Origin: an uncultured Candidatus Peregrinibacteria bacterium
Lineage (GTDB): Bacteria; Patescibacteriota; Gracilibacteria; Peribacterales; Peribacteraceae
NCBI GenBank assembly: GCA_903854335.1
Contig: CAINVY010000003.1
Span: 58,543-122,542 of the forward strand
Length of the DNA stretch: 64,000 bases
Reading direction: 5' to 3'
Below the pieces are notes generated by a model. That model made no database searches and was not told where the DNA came from. It saw only the letters and a list, made by a program, of their open reading frames with translations. The translations under genes were made by a program, and so were the position numbers. Positions 16,185 through 24,842 of the stretch are shown here, in pieces. Numbering within the stretch: the stretch's first letter is position 1; each line of letters begins with the position of its first letter.

Positions 16185-16730
16185 TCACAACTGCGGTGCG
16201 TCTGTTGTTCCGTCTCCGGCTTTCACTTTCGCGGGACGGATCACCCGACCGTGGAGTTCGTACCCATCCTCAAGGACTTCCGTGATCTTCCCCTTTGGCC
16301 CCGGCCCCTGCAGGAGCACCTCATGCCGCGAAGGATCGATATCTTCGCCGAGGGCATCCATTTTCTTCAAACCCAAAGCCTCAACCTGTGTGAGGAGCGT
16401 CTGTTCGATCGCCGCCACGCCCTTCACCCATTCGTTCGTTTGGAGTTCGACAGGAAGATGGAGAAATGCGCGCTGAAAGTTGTCAATGACGGGCAGGAGA
16501 CGAAGCAACACGCCCTCGGAGGCATATTTGCGCAGATCTTCGGCATCCTTCGCCATGCGAATCCGCGCGTTCTGGAGGTCCGCCTGCGCCCGCGCGGCCA
16601 TCTCCGTGAGACTCGCCACCTGTTCGGTGAGCTCTTTCATCTTGGCTTCGAGTGCCTCATCGGTTTGCCCCAATCCTTGGACAGGGGGATCTTTGGGAGT
16701 TTTCCCGGAAGGTTTCTTAGCATCGTGCAT
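16185..16730 (-). CDS. grpE: Nucleotide exchange factor GrpE
   Basis: Releases ADP from DnaK. The 181-residue protein has a Pro/Lys-rich start, a long coiled coil (ALEAKMKELTEQVASLTEMA), and the GrpE core LLRLLPVIDNFQRAF, ... GVAAIEQTLLTQVEALGLKKMDALGEDIDPSRHEVL and the C-terminal beta wing (VLEDGYELHGRVIRPAKVKV-like). The ATG at 16730 lies 6 nt after TATGCT (complement of 16737-16742). dnaK and dnaJ are not in the window. Confidence 0.93.
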   Translation of the reverse strand: MHDAKKPSGKTPKDPPVQGLGQTDEALEAKMKELTEQVASLTEMAARAQADLQNARIRMAKDAEDLRKYASEGVLLRLLPVIDNFQRAFLHLPVELQTNEWVKGVAAIEQTLLTQVEALGLKKMDALGEDIDPSRHEVLLQGPGPKGKITEVLEDGYELHGRVIRPAKVKAGDGTTDAPQL

Positions 16731-16841
16731 ACTCTGAGCATACCAAATCGCTTCAATACCCGCTTGGAACTCTTTCCAAAAATCCCTTCAACCCGATCGA
16801 GTTCTCAGACATAATCCGTAAGGTTTTCTTTCATGCCTTGT

Positions 16842-16917
16842 GTCACGGTAGCTCAGTTGGTAGAGCACAGGACTCATAAGCCTGGGGTCGCCGGTTCAAT
16901 CCCGGCCCGTGACACCA
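16842..16917 (+). tRNA. tRNA-Met-type (anticodon CAT)
   Basis: A 76-nt cloverleaf, acceptor GTCACGG/CCGTGAC, anticodon stem CAGGA/GCCTG around CTCATAA (CAT), T-loop TTCAATC, encoded CCA. Elongator Met or lysidine-modified Ile2 cannot be separated from sequence alone; it is not an initiator because the acceptor starts with a G-C pair. It is the likely integration site of the element that follows, whose recombinase frame ends inside it. Confidence 0.93.
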
Positions 16918-18599
16918 TACGGGTCACCAGAGTGATTATCGCTCTCGGTGGCCTTTGCGTGCTTTGGGATCAGAAACTCAATTCTGATGCGCTCAGGGAA
17001 GATTTCTATGCGTTTTACGAGTTCTTGGACGATGCGCCGCTTGGTTTCAAAGTCCAAGCTCAAGAGGCTCTTGGCGTAGCGTTTTGCGATCTCCTGCGCT
17101 GACATCAGACGGTCCTTCTTCTCATCCTCGTCCATCAGCTCGCTACAAATGCGATCACGTTCGAGAATCACTTTTTCCTTCTCGCCACGAACTTCCCTTC
17201 CCTTTGCCTCGATTTTCCCTTCCTCTTGATACTTGAGGCCCTTCTCGTAGAGATTACAGGCTCGCAGATACTCTTGGTCGAGTTCCACAATCATTTGATC
17301 GCAAGCGTCGCGCTCGGCCGTGAGCTTGGGAATATCCAATGATTTTTGCTGTTCGGCTTGGACGCGTTCGATGAACGAACGCGGGTCTGCCAGTAAACCT
17401 TCGATCTCACTCCACACTTTCGCTTCCAGCACTTGCCCTGAAATCTGACGATTGTTGCAACGCTGAATAGCTTTGTCTGCGGTCTTCTTGCAACGGTAAT
17501 TGCAGTACTTACCGACAAGAACTTTCGCACCTTTCACCCGTTTCCACTTTGGCTGCATGTAGCCGCCATACGCCGATTTGCAATCTTCTCGCCCGCACCA
17601 CACCTTGCCCGAGAGCAAATATTCATTCTTCACATTTCGAGGCTCAATTTGGGCAAGAAGTACCTGAGCCTTCTCCCACAATGATCTGTTGATGATCTGT
17701 GAGCAAGGGATGGCCCTCCACTCCTCTCTTGGGTTCGGGACATCCTTTTTCTTTTTGGTTTTAGGATCGCGTTTTGTTGTCCGTTTGTTGAAGTAGTAAA
17801 TGCCCGTGTACGCTTCTTGTCGAAGGATGCGGGTGATCGTTTTGATATGCCAATAGTTCGGAGGATTCTTTTTGCGAAAACTCTCAAGGTCAGCTTTTTT
17901 CTTTTTTAACTCCACATATTTCTTATCGGCTTTGGTGGGAGTCTTCATTGCGTTGAGCCGCCGCTGGATTTCATAGGCAGTCATTCTCCGCTTTACATAC
18001 CAATTAAAAACCTTCTTCACGATTTCTTCCTCCTCATGGTTCACAGACATTTTTTGCGTCTCCTTATCAACGTCATACCCAAAGGGCGGATATTTCCCTC
18101 CAACCCACTTCCCTGCTTCCGCCGCGGCTTCTCTCCCAGAAAATGTACGCTCAAGAATCAGATCTCGCTCCATTTCGGCAATGATGCCAAGCAATCCGAT
18201 CATAAACCTTCCCATGTGCGTCGTGGTGTTCACTTCGGTCTGGGTCGTGGCGATGAACCCAACGCCGATTTCCGTGAGGTATTCAATGGCATTGAGCAGA
18301 AGCCTTGTCTTGCGAAAGAAGCGGTCGAGTTTCCAGACCATCACAACATCAATCTCTCCCTCCCTTGCAGCCTCGAAGAGTTTCGGCATCTCTTCTCGTT
18401 CATTGATCTCCGAGGCTCCCGAGTATGCGAGGTCCTTGTAGAGATGTTTCGGGTCGAAATCGTATTCGTCACTGTGTGCTTCGAGCCACTTGAGCATTTG
18501 CGATTTTTGCACATCAGCACCGTACTTTTCCGCTTGTTCATCGGTGCTCACTCGAATGTAAAGCGCAACGCGCTTTTTGGCTTTCATTACATCCTTCAT
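16896..18599 (-). CDS. Large serine recombinase (integrase)
   Basis: Catalyses site-specific integration and excision. A 567-residue protein: resolvase catalytic domain (ALYIRVSTDEQAEKYG with the nucleophilic Ser, VMVWKLDRFFRKTRLLL, residues about 10-150), recombinase domain (GKYPPFGYDV, ITRILRQEAYTGIYYF), zinc ribbon with Cys pairs in WCGREDCKSAYGGY and YCNYRCKK, and a C-terminal coiled coil. Start set at ATG 18599, 7 nt after TATAAT. The last seven codons and stop lie in tRNA-Met, so the gene's end is made of chromosomal tRNA sequence. Confidence 0.93.
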   Translation of the reverse strand: MKDVMKAKKRVALYIRVSTDEQAEKYGADVQKSQMLKWLEAHSDEYDFDPKHLYKDLAYSGASEINEREEMPKLFEAAREGEIDVVMVWKLDRFFRKTRLLLNAIEYLTEIGVGFIATTQTEVNTTTHMGRFMIGLLGIIAEMERDLILERTFSGREAAAEAGKWVGGKYPPFGYDVDKETQKMSVNHEEEEIVKKVFNWYVKRRMTAYEIQRRLNAMKTPTKADKKYVELKKKKADLESFRKKNPPNYWHIKTITRILRQEAYTGIYYFNKRTTKRDPKTKKKKDVPNPREEWRAIPCSQIINRSLWEKAQVLLAQIEPRNVKNEYLLSGKVWCGREDCKSAYGGYMQPKWKRVKGAKVLVGKYCNYRCKKTADKAIQRCNNRQISGQVLEAKVWSEIEGLLADPRSFIERVQAEQQKSLDIPKLTAERDACDQMIVELDQEYLRACNLYEKGLKYQEEGKIEAKGREVRGEKEKVILERDRICSELMDEDEKKDRLMSAQEIAKRYAKSLLSLDFETKRRIVQELVKRIEIFPERIRIEFLIPKHAKATESDNHSGDPYGVTGRD

Positions 18600-18732
18600 A
18601 ACACCCATTATACATAGCTTATTGCTGAATATAAGCCATTTCTTCAATATGAACTCCAAGCTCGTTCAGCAATTACTATAGAGCCTAGGCAAAGCTCGAA
18701 AAAACCCTTAACCAAGGATATATTATCTTCCA

Positions 18733-19626
18733 ATGAAAAGAAGTAGTGAAATAACCTCGTTGGCAAATTCCATTATGTTGGATATTACAGACAAAAAATT
18801 GCCACTCCATTTAGTAGCACTAAAGGCTTCTCGTCTCACTCGATTGCTCGATGATCCTGAATGGACAAAGTGGTTTGTCGAAAGTGCGAAATTAGCTGAG
18901 ATCGAAGAATTTATGGTTGGGTCGTTTGAGTGCAGCATGGATGCTGCAAAGGATCGCGAAGTTTCAGTTTCAAGCGCAAACCCGACTCAACATGTATTTA
19001 CTCCCATGGGTAATGTGTTTGAAAGGTCCGCTGTGAAGAAAGATGCAGAACAGAGCATTGCACATCTTTCTGAGGTTAGATCTGCCGTTTATATATATGC
19101 ATCGAGTGTGTATGCAAAATGGCAATTTGGGAATGTTGCAGAATCGATCTTTGAAAAAAGGCGTTCTGCGACTGATCAAGCCCTAAAAAATATATTCCCC
19201 GATGCGAACGAAAGATTGAATTCAATCGAGCAAAATTTGCAGAATGATTCACCAGAGGATTGGAAAAATGCCATTAACTCTTGTAGGACACTATTGATGG
19301 ATTTGGCAGATGTGTTAAATCCTGCCAAAACTCCTGAGGAAAAGGGAAAATATTTAAATCGTTTAAAAGATTTTATTTCACCAAAAATCGACAGTGAATC
19401 AGTAAGAAGTTTGCATGTCTCCTATTTAGAAGAATTGAAAAACATTCTTGAGCAGGTGATTAAATCTACACAAGGAGGGGCACATCAAGAAAGACATTCT
19501 AAAAACATTGCGGAAACAATCGTTCTTCACACATATCTGATAGTGGCAAATCTGATGGAAATCCATGCCCTCTCGGGGGATCGCTCTGCTGCAAAAAAGA
19601 TAGAACCTCCACAGCCAGAACGATAG
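18733..19626 (+). CDS. AbiTii-like domain protein (putative abortive-infection protein)
   Basis: A 297-residue cytoplasmic protein. The N-terminal 60-70 residues (IMLDITDKKLPLHLVALKAS, RLLDDPEWTKWFVESAKLAEIEEF) follow the pattern of AbiTii domains (Dixdxxxxlxxxlxkaxxla..ld..e...Wi..El.Gy). The rest is helical and ends with a long coiled region. AbiTii proteins are associated with phage resistance, which fits the location in a mobile element, but the match is by eye only. TATTAT ends 6 nt before the ATG. AT-rich compared with the chromosome. Confidence 0.45.
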   Translation: MKRSSEITSLANSIMLDITDKKLPLHLVALKASRLTRLLDDPEWTKWFVESAKLAEIEEFMVGSFECSMDAAKDREVSVSSANPTQHVFTPMGNVFERSAVKKDAEQSIAHLSEVRSAVYIYASSVYAKWQFGNVAESIFEKRRSATDQALKNIFPDANERLNSIEQNLQNDSPEDWKNAINSCRTLLMDLADVLNPAKTPEEKGKYLNRLKDFISPKIDSESVRSLHVSYLEELKNILEQVIKSTQGGAHQERHSKNIAETIVLHTYLIVANLMEIHALSGDRSAAKKIEPPQPER

Positions 19627-19649
19627 TTTGTGAGGTTCACCGCACCGTT

Positions 19650-20195
19650 TTAAGGTTCTATTGGGAATTTTCTGTAACATTCATCAATGATGTTGTTTGT
19701 GAAACTATCGAGTTGGACTTTATATATACCAGTCGGCGTACAGTCGGATAAACCATGAGCATCGACCAAATGTAAATCACAATATGTCGTATTGGACGAC
19801 TTCATACAGTTGTTATAAGCATTCAGCGCATCCGCGTGCATTTGATCACAAAGCGAGTATCGCTCATTATTAACTTTTGCTTCATTATCATAAAGACATT
19901 GTTGCAGTGGATCACTCTTTGGGAGAGTCAGTTGAGCGGGTTCTTTAGGTTGAGCGATAGAAGATTTGGCATGGTATATTTTTGCTTGCGTTGCCTGTGG
20001 ATCTTTCTGTCCCTTCTCCTTATTCTGTTGCTCCAAAACATCAATTCTCCTTTTCAATGCTTCGATCTCAGAATTACTGGAGACTGCTTGCGAAGAAGTC
20101 CCGCTGCCCTGTTGAGGAGGTGGAACTGCCGTTTGCTGATTGCTGCATCCGACGAGCAGCAATAGAGACGCAATAACTAATAGTTGTCTTGCCAT
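19650..20195 (-). CDS. Coiled-coil lipoprotein with Cys pairs
   Basis: A 181-residue lipoprotein: signal peptide with lipobox LLVGC (Cys-17), a Pro/Gln/Ser linker, a coiled coil (SEIEALKRRIDVLEQQNKEKG), and a C-terminal domain with regularly spaced Cys (QQCLYDNEAKV, SLCDQMHADALNAYNNCM, YCDLH, DCTPTG) that probably form disulfides outside the membrane. The Cys-helix part resembles the lipoprotein at 20912-21298. Function unknown. Confidence 0.6.
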   Translation of the reverse strand: MARQLLVIASLLLLVGCSNQQTAVPPPQQGSGTSSQAVSSNSEIEALKRRIDVLEQQNKEKGQKDPQATQAKIYHAKSSIAQPKEPAQLTLPKSDPLQQCLYDNEAKVNNERYSLCDQMHADALNAYNNCMKSSNTTYCDLHLVDAHGLSDCTPTGIYKVQLDSFTNNIIDECYRKFPIEP

Positions 20196-20221
20196 CAGCA
20201 GAGGATCCTACACCTGATGTC

Positions 20222-20893
20222 TTAATGCTGAAAGAACTTCTTGAAGGTGCCAAGCCAATCTGTGGCAATCTCCTTCTGGGCTTCTGACAGAGACATGGAG
20301 CCGCTGCAAACGACCCTGTGCAGGTAATTTTCCAACCTGTCCTTATCATGGAATCCTGGGGTCGGTGATGCGGCCTCCGGCCAGAGGTTCTTGATATCAT
20401 TGCTACCGCCGATCTCCAAGGGAATGAGGTGATCCACCTCGTACGTCGCTCCGCTGTGGACAGTGATGCCGTACTCCGCAAATACTTTGTTCCAAAGGGA
20501 TTGAGGAACGTCCCTAACGGTCGTCGAATACCCCGATACACATATCTGCGCCTTGGTTGCGGTGTTGAACACGGCTCCTGGGGTACAAGTCGGGTCGGGT
20601 AATGCGCCGCGCACCCTACAAACGTTTCCGACGCTCACACTCGTCGACGCTGAGGATGTGGCTCGTACGGACGCCACAGGCACCGTTACATGCCCTGTGG
20701 GCTGCGTTACAGGCGCGGGAGCGCTACACGACGGATAATACGGGGTGCACGTCTCTGAGAGAGATGTGCCGTCGGCGCAGCGGCATCCCGAGACGCCACC
20801 GTGATGCGAGCAACAGCCGCTGTGAGCGAGAGCTGTTCCATGAACGAGCAACACGATGACGGCAGTAACAACGCAGATGGGTCGGACTCGCAT
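20222..20893 (-). CDS. Secreted HNH-family nuclease
   Basis: A 223-residue protein with an N-terminal signal peptide (CVVTAVIVLLVHGTALA), a Cys/His-rich segment (HSGCCSHHGGVSGCRCADG), a Ser/Thr/Val-rich linker, and a C-terminal HNH-like fold with YEVDHLIPLEIGGSNDIKNL, the His-Asn-type metal and catalytic signature of exported endonucleases, followed by KDRLENYLHRVVCSG. It would degrade extracellular nucleic acid. It is bracketed by two Cys-rich lipoproteins and carried on the mobile element. Confidence 0.75.
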   Translation of the reverse strand: MRVRPICVVTAVIVLLVHGTALAHSGCCSHHGGVSGCRCADGTSLSETCTPYYPSCSAPAPVTQPTGHVTVPVASVRATSSASTSVSVGNVCRVRGALPDPTCTPGAVFNTATKAQICVSGYSTTVRDVPQSLWNKVFAEYGITVHSGATYEVDHLIPLEIGGSNDIKNLWPEAASPTPGFHDKDRLENYLHRVVCSGSMSLSEAQKEIATDWLGTFKKFFQH

Positions 20894-20911
20894 GGTTATA
20901 CAAGAAGGAGA

Positions 20912-21298
20912 TTATTGCCCTGCCTCTGCTTTCATGAGCATCGTGGCACAGTCAATTTCGCTGAGATTGGAAGGTCCAAAGTATTTGTCGAGGCAATCAT
21001 TGTATGCATCCCCTTCTGCATTGTACCGCTCTGTTTTCTTACAAATTGGATTGTTGGGGTTTTGGATGCAATCGATGCCATCGGTGTATCCCTTCACTGC
21101 AAGCTTATCCTTTATGCATTTTTTATCCCCCTCCTCGTTTGCTTTTACTTTCGCGATACAAGCGTTGTACCCCGAGCTTTCCCTGAGCGCGGCTTTCTGA
21201 TCTTCCAATTGCTTCACCTTGTCTGCGGGTGAACTGCCGCAACCAGTGAGTGAAAGAAGAAGGAGTGGAAGAGTGATAAAAGTGAGGAAGCGATTCAT
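20912..21298 (-). CDS. Small Cys-rich lipoprotein
   Basis: A 128-residue lipoprotein: signal peptide with lipobox LSLTGC, coiled segment (ADKVKQLEDQKAAL), then Cys-containing helices (YNACIAKVKANEEGDKKCIKD, DCIQNPNNPICKKTE, YNDCLDKYF, DCATMLM). Cys spacing and the AYN-C-L/M pattern resemble the lipoprotein at 19650-20195, suggesting a distant paralogue. No Shine-Dalgarno or close -10. Confidence 0.6.
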   Translation of the reverse strand: MNRFLTFITLPLLLLSLTGCGSSPADKVKQLEDQKAALRESSGYNACIAKVKANEEGDKKCIKDKLAVKGYTDGIDCIQNPNNPICKKTERYNAEGDAYNDCLDKYFGPSNLSEIDCATMLMKAEAGQ

Positions 21299-21352
21299 GG
21301 GAGAGGGGGAAAATGAACTTCAAAAATGAAACGAATAAGAAAAGGATAATTT

Positions 21353-21997
21353 TCAAGATGCTCCTTTCCCACTAGACTTTTTTGTCGCAATCGAATTCAT
21401 TTGATCAATAAATGAATATGCATTTGGCAACTCTGCAACCTGCCAATAGCCATCCATCTGTCGCATACTGACATCAAGTATTAATACAGATTTAGTTTGA
21501 GGTTGGAAAAAGCCTAGTGTGACAATTGTGATTTTTCCGTCCGTCTTCGTACTAACAATGCCCTGAGGAAGTATCCCATCTTTACTAAAGAAATTAGCAA
21601 GATTGATACTTGTATCACCAGCGTCCAATTCGCTACCAGTTCCCGATCCTTTTTCAACAAACTGTTTTATTTTCTCCTCGATCATAGAATCAAGCTTTGG
21701 TTTCATTAACTGAATGAAGCTTTGTGCCAGACTATTCGCAAACTCATTTCCACCACTCTCTGCTTGTTGTTTCGCCATTGATTTAGATATTAATTGATCA
21801 ACAAAGTGTGAGATAGTGCTATCTAAATCTACGTATTTCTCAAATTTCGTAAGATCGTGCGCTTCAATAGCGCTGCGGACTTGTAAGAGTGAATAGCTGG
21901 GCGATTTTGTCCATCGCAGGTAGAGAATGGATCCAACAATAACGATGCATACAGCGAGTATCGCAACACCGATATAGTGCGTTCGAGTAAGTTTCAT
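21353..21997 (-). CDS. DUF2939-like membrane-anchored protein
   Basis: A 214-residue protein: N-terminal membrane helix (IGVAILAVCIVIVGSILYL) followed by SYSLLQVRSAIEAHDLTKFEKYVDLDSTISHFVDQL, the pattern of DUF2939 (L..Ai...D...le.yVD....). The rest is an extracytoplasmic alpha/beta domain ending with a beta-rich region (ITIVTLGFFQPQ, YWQVAELPN). Function unknown. TATAAT lies about 23 nt before the ATG, so this gene probably has a short leader. Confidence 0.65.
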   Translation of the reverse strand: MKLTRTHYIGVAILAVCIVIVGSILYLRWTKSPSYSLLQVRSAIEAHDLTKFEKYVDLDSTISHFVDQLISKSMAKQQAESGGNEFANSLAQSFIQLMKPKLDSMIEEKIKQFVEKGSGTGSELDAGDTSINLANFFSKDGILPQGIVSTKTDGKITIVTLGFFQPQTKSVLILDVSMRQMDGYWQVAELPNAYSFIDQMNSIATKKSSGKGAS

Positions 21998-22113
21998 AAA
22001 TGCAGGGGGGACAGCAATCGATTATACTCTAGCTAATGCCCTGTAAAGGCGTTCTATGCAACGATAGAACTATTGAAGGGCGGTCCATGGGAGAGGGAAA
22101 GTGACAGAATTTC

Positions 22114-22704
22114 TCAGAACGACTGCTTTGTCCCATCGGCAAAAATAATCTGTGATACGCGCCACGAAACTTTCATCGCAGAAAGGTCAATTGACGCAAG
22201 ACGTTTGTCATCCTGATCAAACATATTAACACGAATAGTCCCGTTCCATTGTTTTGTCTCACCTACTTTTAAGCCTTCTTCAAATGTTGTATTAACTGAC
22301 TTAATTGTACGATCAAATAGATCACTGAAGGTGATCACGCCGATGAAGGCCTTGATATCCTTGTTTGCATTGTTTGTGTATTTGACTGAAGTATCAACGC
22401 TCTCTAGTTGACCGATAGAATCACGCGTTGCATTCTTGCTAATAAAAGTCATCAATACGGGTGGATTCTCCTGCGGAGCTATTGGGACAACATTGTCTTG
22501 AGAACCTAGTTGCCCTGGATTATTGAAAGCATTTTGAAGCTGTGAAAGTCCCGTAGCAAAGGCTGATCGAATCTCGTACTTCACCTCCTCTCGACCAACA
22601 ATAAATCCGAAAAAGAAGACGATCAGGAATGAGATTATGAGTGCTTCCCTTGGCTTCTCATGGGCAAATACTTTTGTTCGGTCAATCATCTGTTGAATCG
22701 TCAT
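22114..22704 (-). CDS. Membrane-anchored protein with beta-rich extracytoplasmic domain
   Basis: A 196-residue protein with one anchor (ALIISFLIVFFFGFIVG, residues 21-37) and an extracytoplasmic domain of beta strands (LESVDTSVKYTNNANKDIKAFIGVITFSDLF, KQWNGTIRVNMFD) that resembles Ig-like FxLYD-type domains. Family not assigned. It is the last of five minus-strand genes in the AT-rich half of the mobile element and diverges from the HTH gene at 22811. Confidence 0.55.
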   Translation of the reverse strand: MTIQQMIDRTKVFAHEKPREALIISFLIVFFFGFIVGREEVKYEIRSAFATGLSQLQNAFNNPGQLGSQDNVVPIAPQENPPVLMTFISKNATRDSIGQLESVDTSVKYTNNANKDIKAFIGVITFSDLFDRTIKSVNTTFEEGLKVGETKQWNGTIRVNMFDQDDKRLASIDLSAMKVSWRVSQIIFADGTKQSF

Positions 22705-22810
22705 ATTATTATGAAGGAAATAAGATTGAGGATAATTATCCTCGGCTCTCCTATTAAGCGCAATACATTGTGTTTTCGACGCAATAAGTCAAAACGGCTA
22801 TAATATAGTC

Positions 22811-23284
22811 ATGTCGATTGCACTCTCAGAACATCGGCGGATCGCGAATAAAAACAACGCAAAGATCGAAGGTGTGGAGACGGCGGAAGGAAAGGAGGTC
22901 GTTCGATGGAACACACGCAAGCACCTGAGAAAGTATTCCAACCGTGGCAGACCCTCAAAACTCACACCCGCTGTTGTCAGAGAATTGGTGCGGTCTTTCA
23001 AGATTGGATTCAATGTGACGGAAGCTTGTGAGGCTGCGGAAATCTCACGGGAGAGCTTCTATAAATATATGAGAGAAGATGAGGTTTTTTCTGACAAAAT
23101 TACGCGTTCTCAGAATGATCTCGTCTTCAAAGCACACAAGGTCATCGCAGATGGCATTTACAAGAAAAAGGATTGGAGGCTCGCTTTGAAATTGTTGATA
23201 GTGCGCGACCCTGAGCATTACAGCCCGCGCTACATAATGAAGTTCGGCAAAAAATGTGAGTGTGGAAACTATCTCGGGGAATAA
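22811..23284 (+). CDS. HTH protein, terminase-small-subunit-like
   Basis: A 157-residue DNA-binding protein. An HTH of the phage terminase small subunit or sigma-70 region 4 type is visible in GFNVTEACEAAEISRESFYKYM, preceded by RGRPSKLTPAVVRELVRSF. The C-terminus has a CECGNYL Cys pair. No terminase large subunit is present, so it is more likely an element regulator. TATAAT ends 6 nt before the ATG (leaderless). The next gene starts 4 nt after the stop. Confidence 0.6.
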   Translation: MSIALSEHRRIANKNNAKIEGVETAEGKEVVRWNTRKHLRKYSNRGRPSKLTPAVVRELVRSFKIGFNVTEACEAAEISRESFYKYMREDEVFSDKITRSQNDLVFKAHKVIADGIYKKKDWRLALKLLIVRDPEHYSPRYIMKFGKKCECGNYLGE

Positions 23285-23287
23285 TCG

Positions 23288-24235
23288 GTGGGCTGCGTCG
23301 CTTGCTCAATAAAAGCCGTGTGTGATGGAGAGATAGAAGGTAATCTTAAAAGGCTTTCGATTGATGTAATGACCCGCTTTCTTCTACCAAGATGGCTGAC
23401 GTCCTCTCGTCAAAAAATGAAATACTTTTGTTCAATACAAGAGGTACGCGATTTTATTTTGAATATGCGAACAAAATACAATTTGCCATACGACGGGGTG
23501 AGCACAGTGCGAGAAGGGAGAGACGCCGATGGTCATCGGTATGTAACGTTGCATACGCCAGAAACGTACTTCAATGAATTTGAAAAAGTTGCATTGTTTA
23601 CTATGGAGTGCATCGATTTTACAAAGCACTTTGATGGATTTCCTGCACCATTAAGTTATCCATTTGTCATGCACGTTCTCACAGGGAATTACGTTGGCAA
23701 TGCAAGATATAAGGTGCGAGGAGCAATGATAATATCGGAAAGAGTCTGCCTACAGATAAGTGTTGGTGAGCCGTTGGACAAGAAGGACATGCACAAACTG
23801 AACACCCTTTTAGTAGAAGAACAGAAAAAAAATCCCACTCCCAAAATTGCTAATCAATCAAAGTACCACGTCCATGAGGGAATCTATCGAACACGGGAGT
23901 TGAAATTGAAGTCAATTCGCGTCGATGTTTTTTGTCAGCTAAACAACGATGATCGAAACGAATTGAACCGCATACTTGTGAGAAGAATCTCAGAAGCAGA
24001 TTTTGAGAAGAAGCTCGAACCTTCTTTAGATGAGACGATAGAAATCTTACAAAAAAAGGCGAAGGACTCAAAGCTGACATTCTCTCAAATAGCTGCGGAA
24101 AAGTTGGCAACGAAAATGGGGAACGATTCGACAGAAGATTTTGATCGAAAAAGAGAAGCTGAGCTTGAGGATGAAGCTGGAAAACTGAGGACTCGCGCAT
24201 CGCGGTTCCTAGCGAAACAAAAACAATTCAGATAA
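23288..24235 (+). CDS. Hypothetical protein of the mobile element
   Basis: A 315-residue soluble protein read from GTG 23288, in the same transcript as the HTH gene (4-nt gap). It has an alpha/beta core (VALFTMECIDFTKHFDGF, YKVRGAMIISERVCLQISVGEPL) and a charged helical C-terminal third (ETIEILQKKAKDS, REAELEDEAGKLRTRASRF). No family recognised. An internal ATG (MTRFLLPRWL) is an alternative start that would shorten it by about 27 residues. Confidence 0.6.
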   Translation: MGCVACSIKAVCDGEIEGNLKRLSIDVMTRFLLPRWLTSSRQKMKYFCSIQEVRDFILNMRTKYNLPYDGVSTVREGRDADGHRYVTLHTPETYFNEFEKVALFTMECIDFTKHFDGFPAPLSYPFVMHVLTGNYVGNARYKVRGAMIISERVCLQISVGEPLDKKDMHKLNTLLVEEQKKNPTPKIANQSKYHVHEGIYRTRELKLKSIRVDVFCQLNNDDRNELNRILVRRISEADFEKKLEPSLDETIEILQKKAKDSKLTFSQIAAEKLATKMGNDSTEDFDRKREAELEDEAGKLRTRASRFLAKQKQFR

Positions 24236-24302
24236 CAATCAAGGTGGATCAAGCCCTTTCAGCTATTTGTAACATTGCGCGTTTTCCGAATGGGACACTC
24301 AA

Positions 24303-24324
24303 CTTGACCCCGCGAGGGGTCAAG
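24303..24324. promoter_or_regulatory. Perfect 9-bp palindrome upstream of the 24327 gene
   Basis: CTTGACCCC, loop GCGA, GGGGTCAAG. It ends 2 nt before an ATG and occupies the place of the expected leader. It may be an operator for the HTH protein of the element or an RNA hairpin; there is no T-run, so it is not a terminator. Confidence 0.5.
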
Positions 24325-24326
24325 TA

Positions 24327-24569
24327 ATGACCCAACTATTGAATCGATCACGGGCAAGGAGAACGTCCCCCATCACATCTGTTGACGATGTTGTTTGGGA
24401 GATCTTGTACACCGAAGAATCGGAGGAGAGACAGCAAGCACTCGATGAGGTTTGCAGGATCATTTATGAACATGCCGTCACGCACGGCTTTTTCAAAGTG
24501 GAGGAGTCAATCGAGAAGCAGAACACCACACTCACTCCTTCATTTATTTCTTCCCCTCTGTGTCTATGA
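24327..24569 (+). CDS. Small hypothetical protein of the mobile element
   Basis: An 80-residue protein, mainly helical (DVVWEILYTEESEERQQALDEVCRIIYEHAVTHGFFKV), of unknown function. It starts 2 nt after a perfect palindrome and overlaps the downstream SpoVG-like gene by 4 nt, suggesting it is the first gene of a three-gene operon ending with the primase/RepA-type gene. Confidence 0.5.
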   Translation: MTQLLNRSRARRTSPITSVDDVVWEILYTEESEERQQALDEVCRIIYEHAVTHGFFKVEESIEKQNTTLTPSFISSPLCL

Positions 24570-24823
24570 AGGTATCCGAAGTTCAAATCGTTCCCGTGAA
24601 ACCTGACGATGGTCTGGTCGCCTTCGCAGCGTGTGTCATCGATGACAGTTTCTATCTCGGTTCCATCGCCATCTTCACACGACTCGATGGTGGTTACCGT
24701 CTCGTCTACCCGACGAAGAAGATCGGTAACCGTCATTTGCACTACCACCACCCGATTTCAAAGGAGGCAAGTAAAGCCATTGAGGACGCCATCCAAACGC
24801 GAGTCCAAGAACTTTTTTCTTAA
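24566..24823 (+). CDS. SpoVG-like protein
   Basis: An 85-residue protein matching the SpoVG fold: KVSEVQIVPVKPDDGLVAFAACVIDDSFYLGSIAIF is the family opening, followed by YRLVYPTKKIGNRHLHYHHPISKEASKAIEDAI. SpoVG proteins bind RNA or DNA and occur in many mobile elements of Bacteria. The ATG at 24566 overlaps the preceding stop by 4 nt, so it is translationally coupled. The primase/RepA gene starts 19 nt after the stop. Confidence 0.8.
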   Translation: MKVSEVQIVPVKPDDGLVAFAACVIDDSFYLGSIAIFTRLDGGYRLVYPTKKIGNRHLHYHHPISKEASKAIEDAIQTRVQELFS

Positions 24824-24842
24824 CTTCCTTCCCACTCATGTT

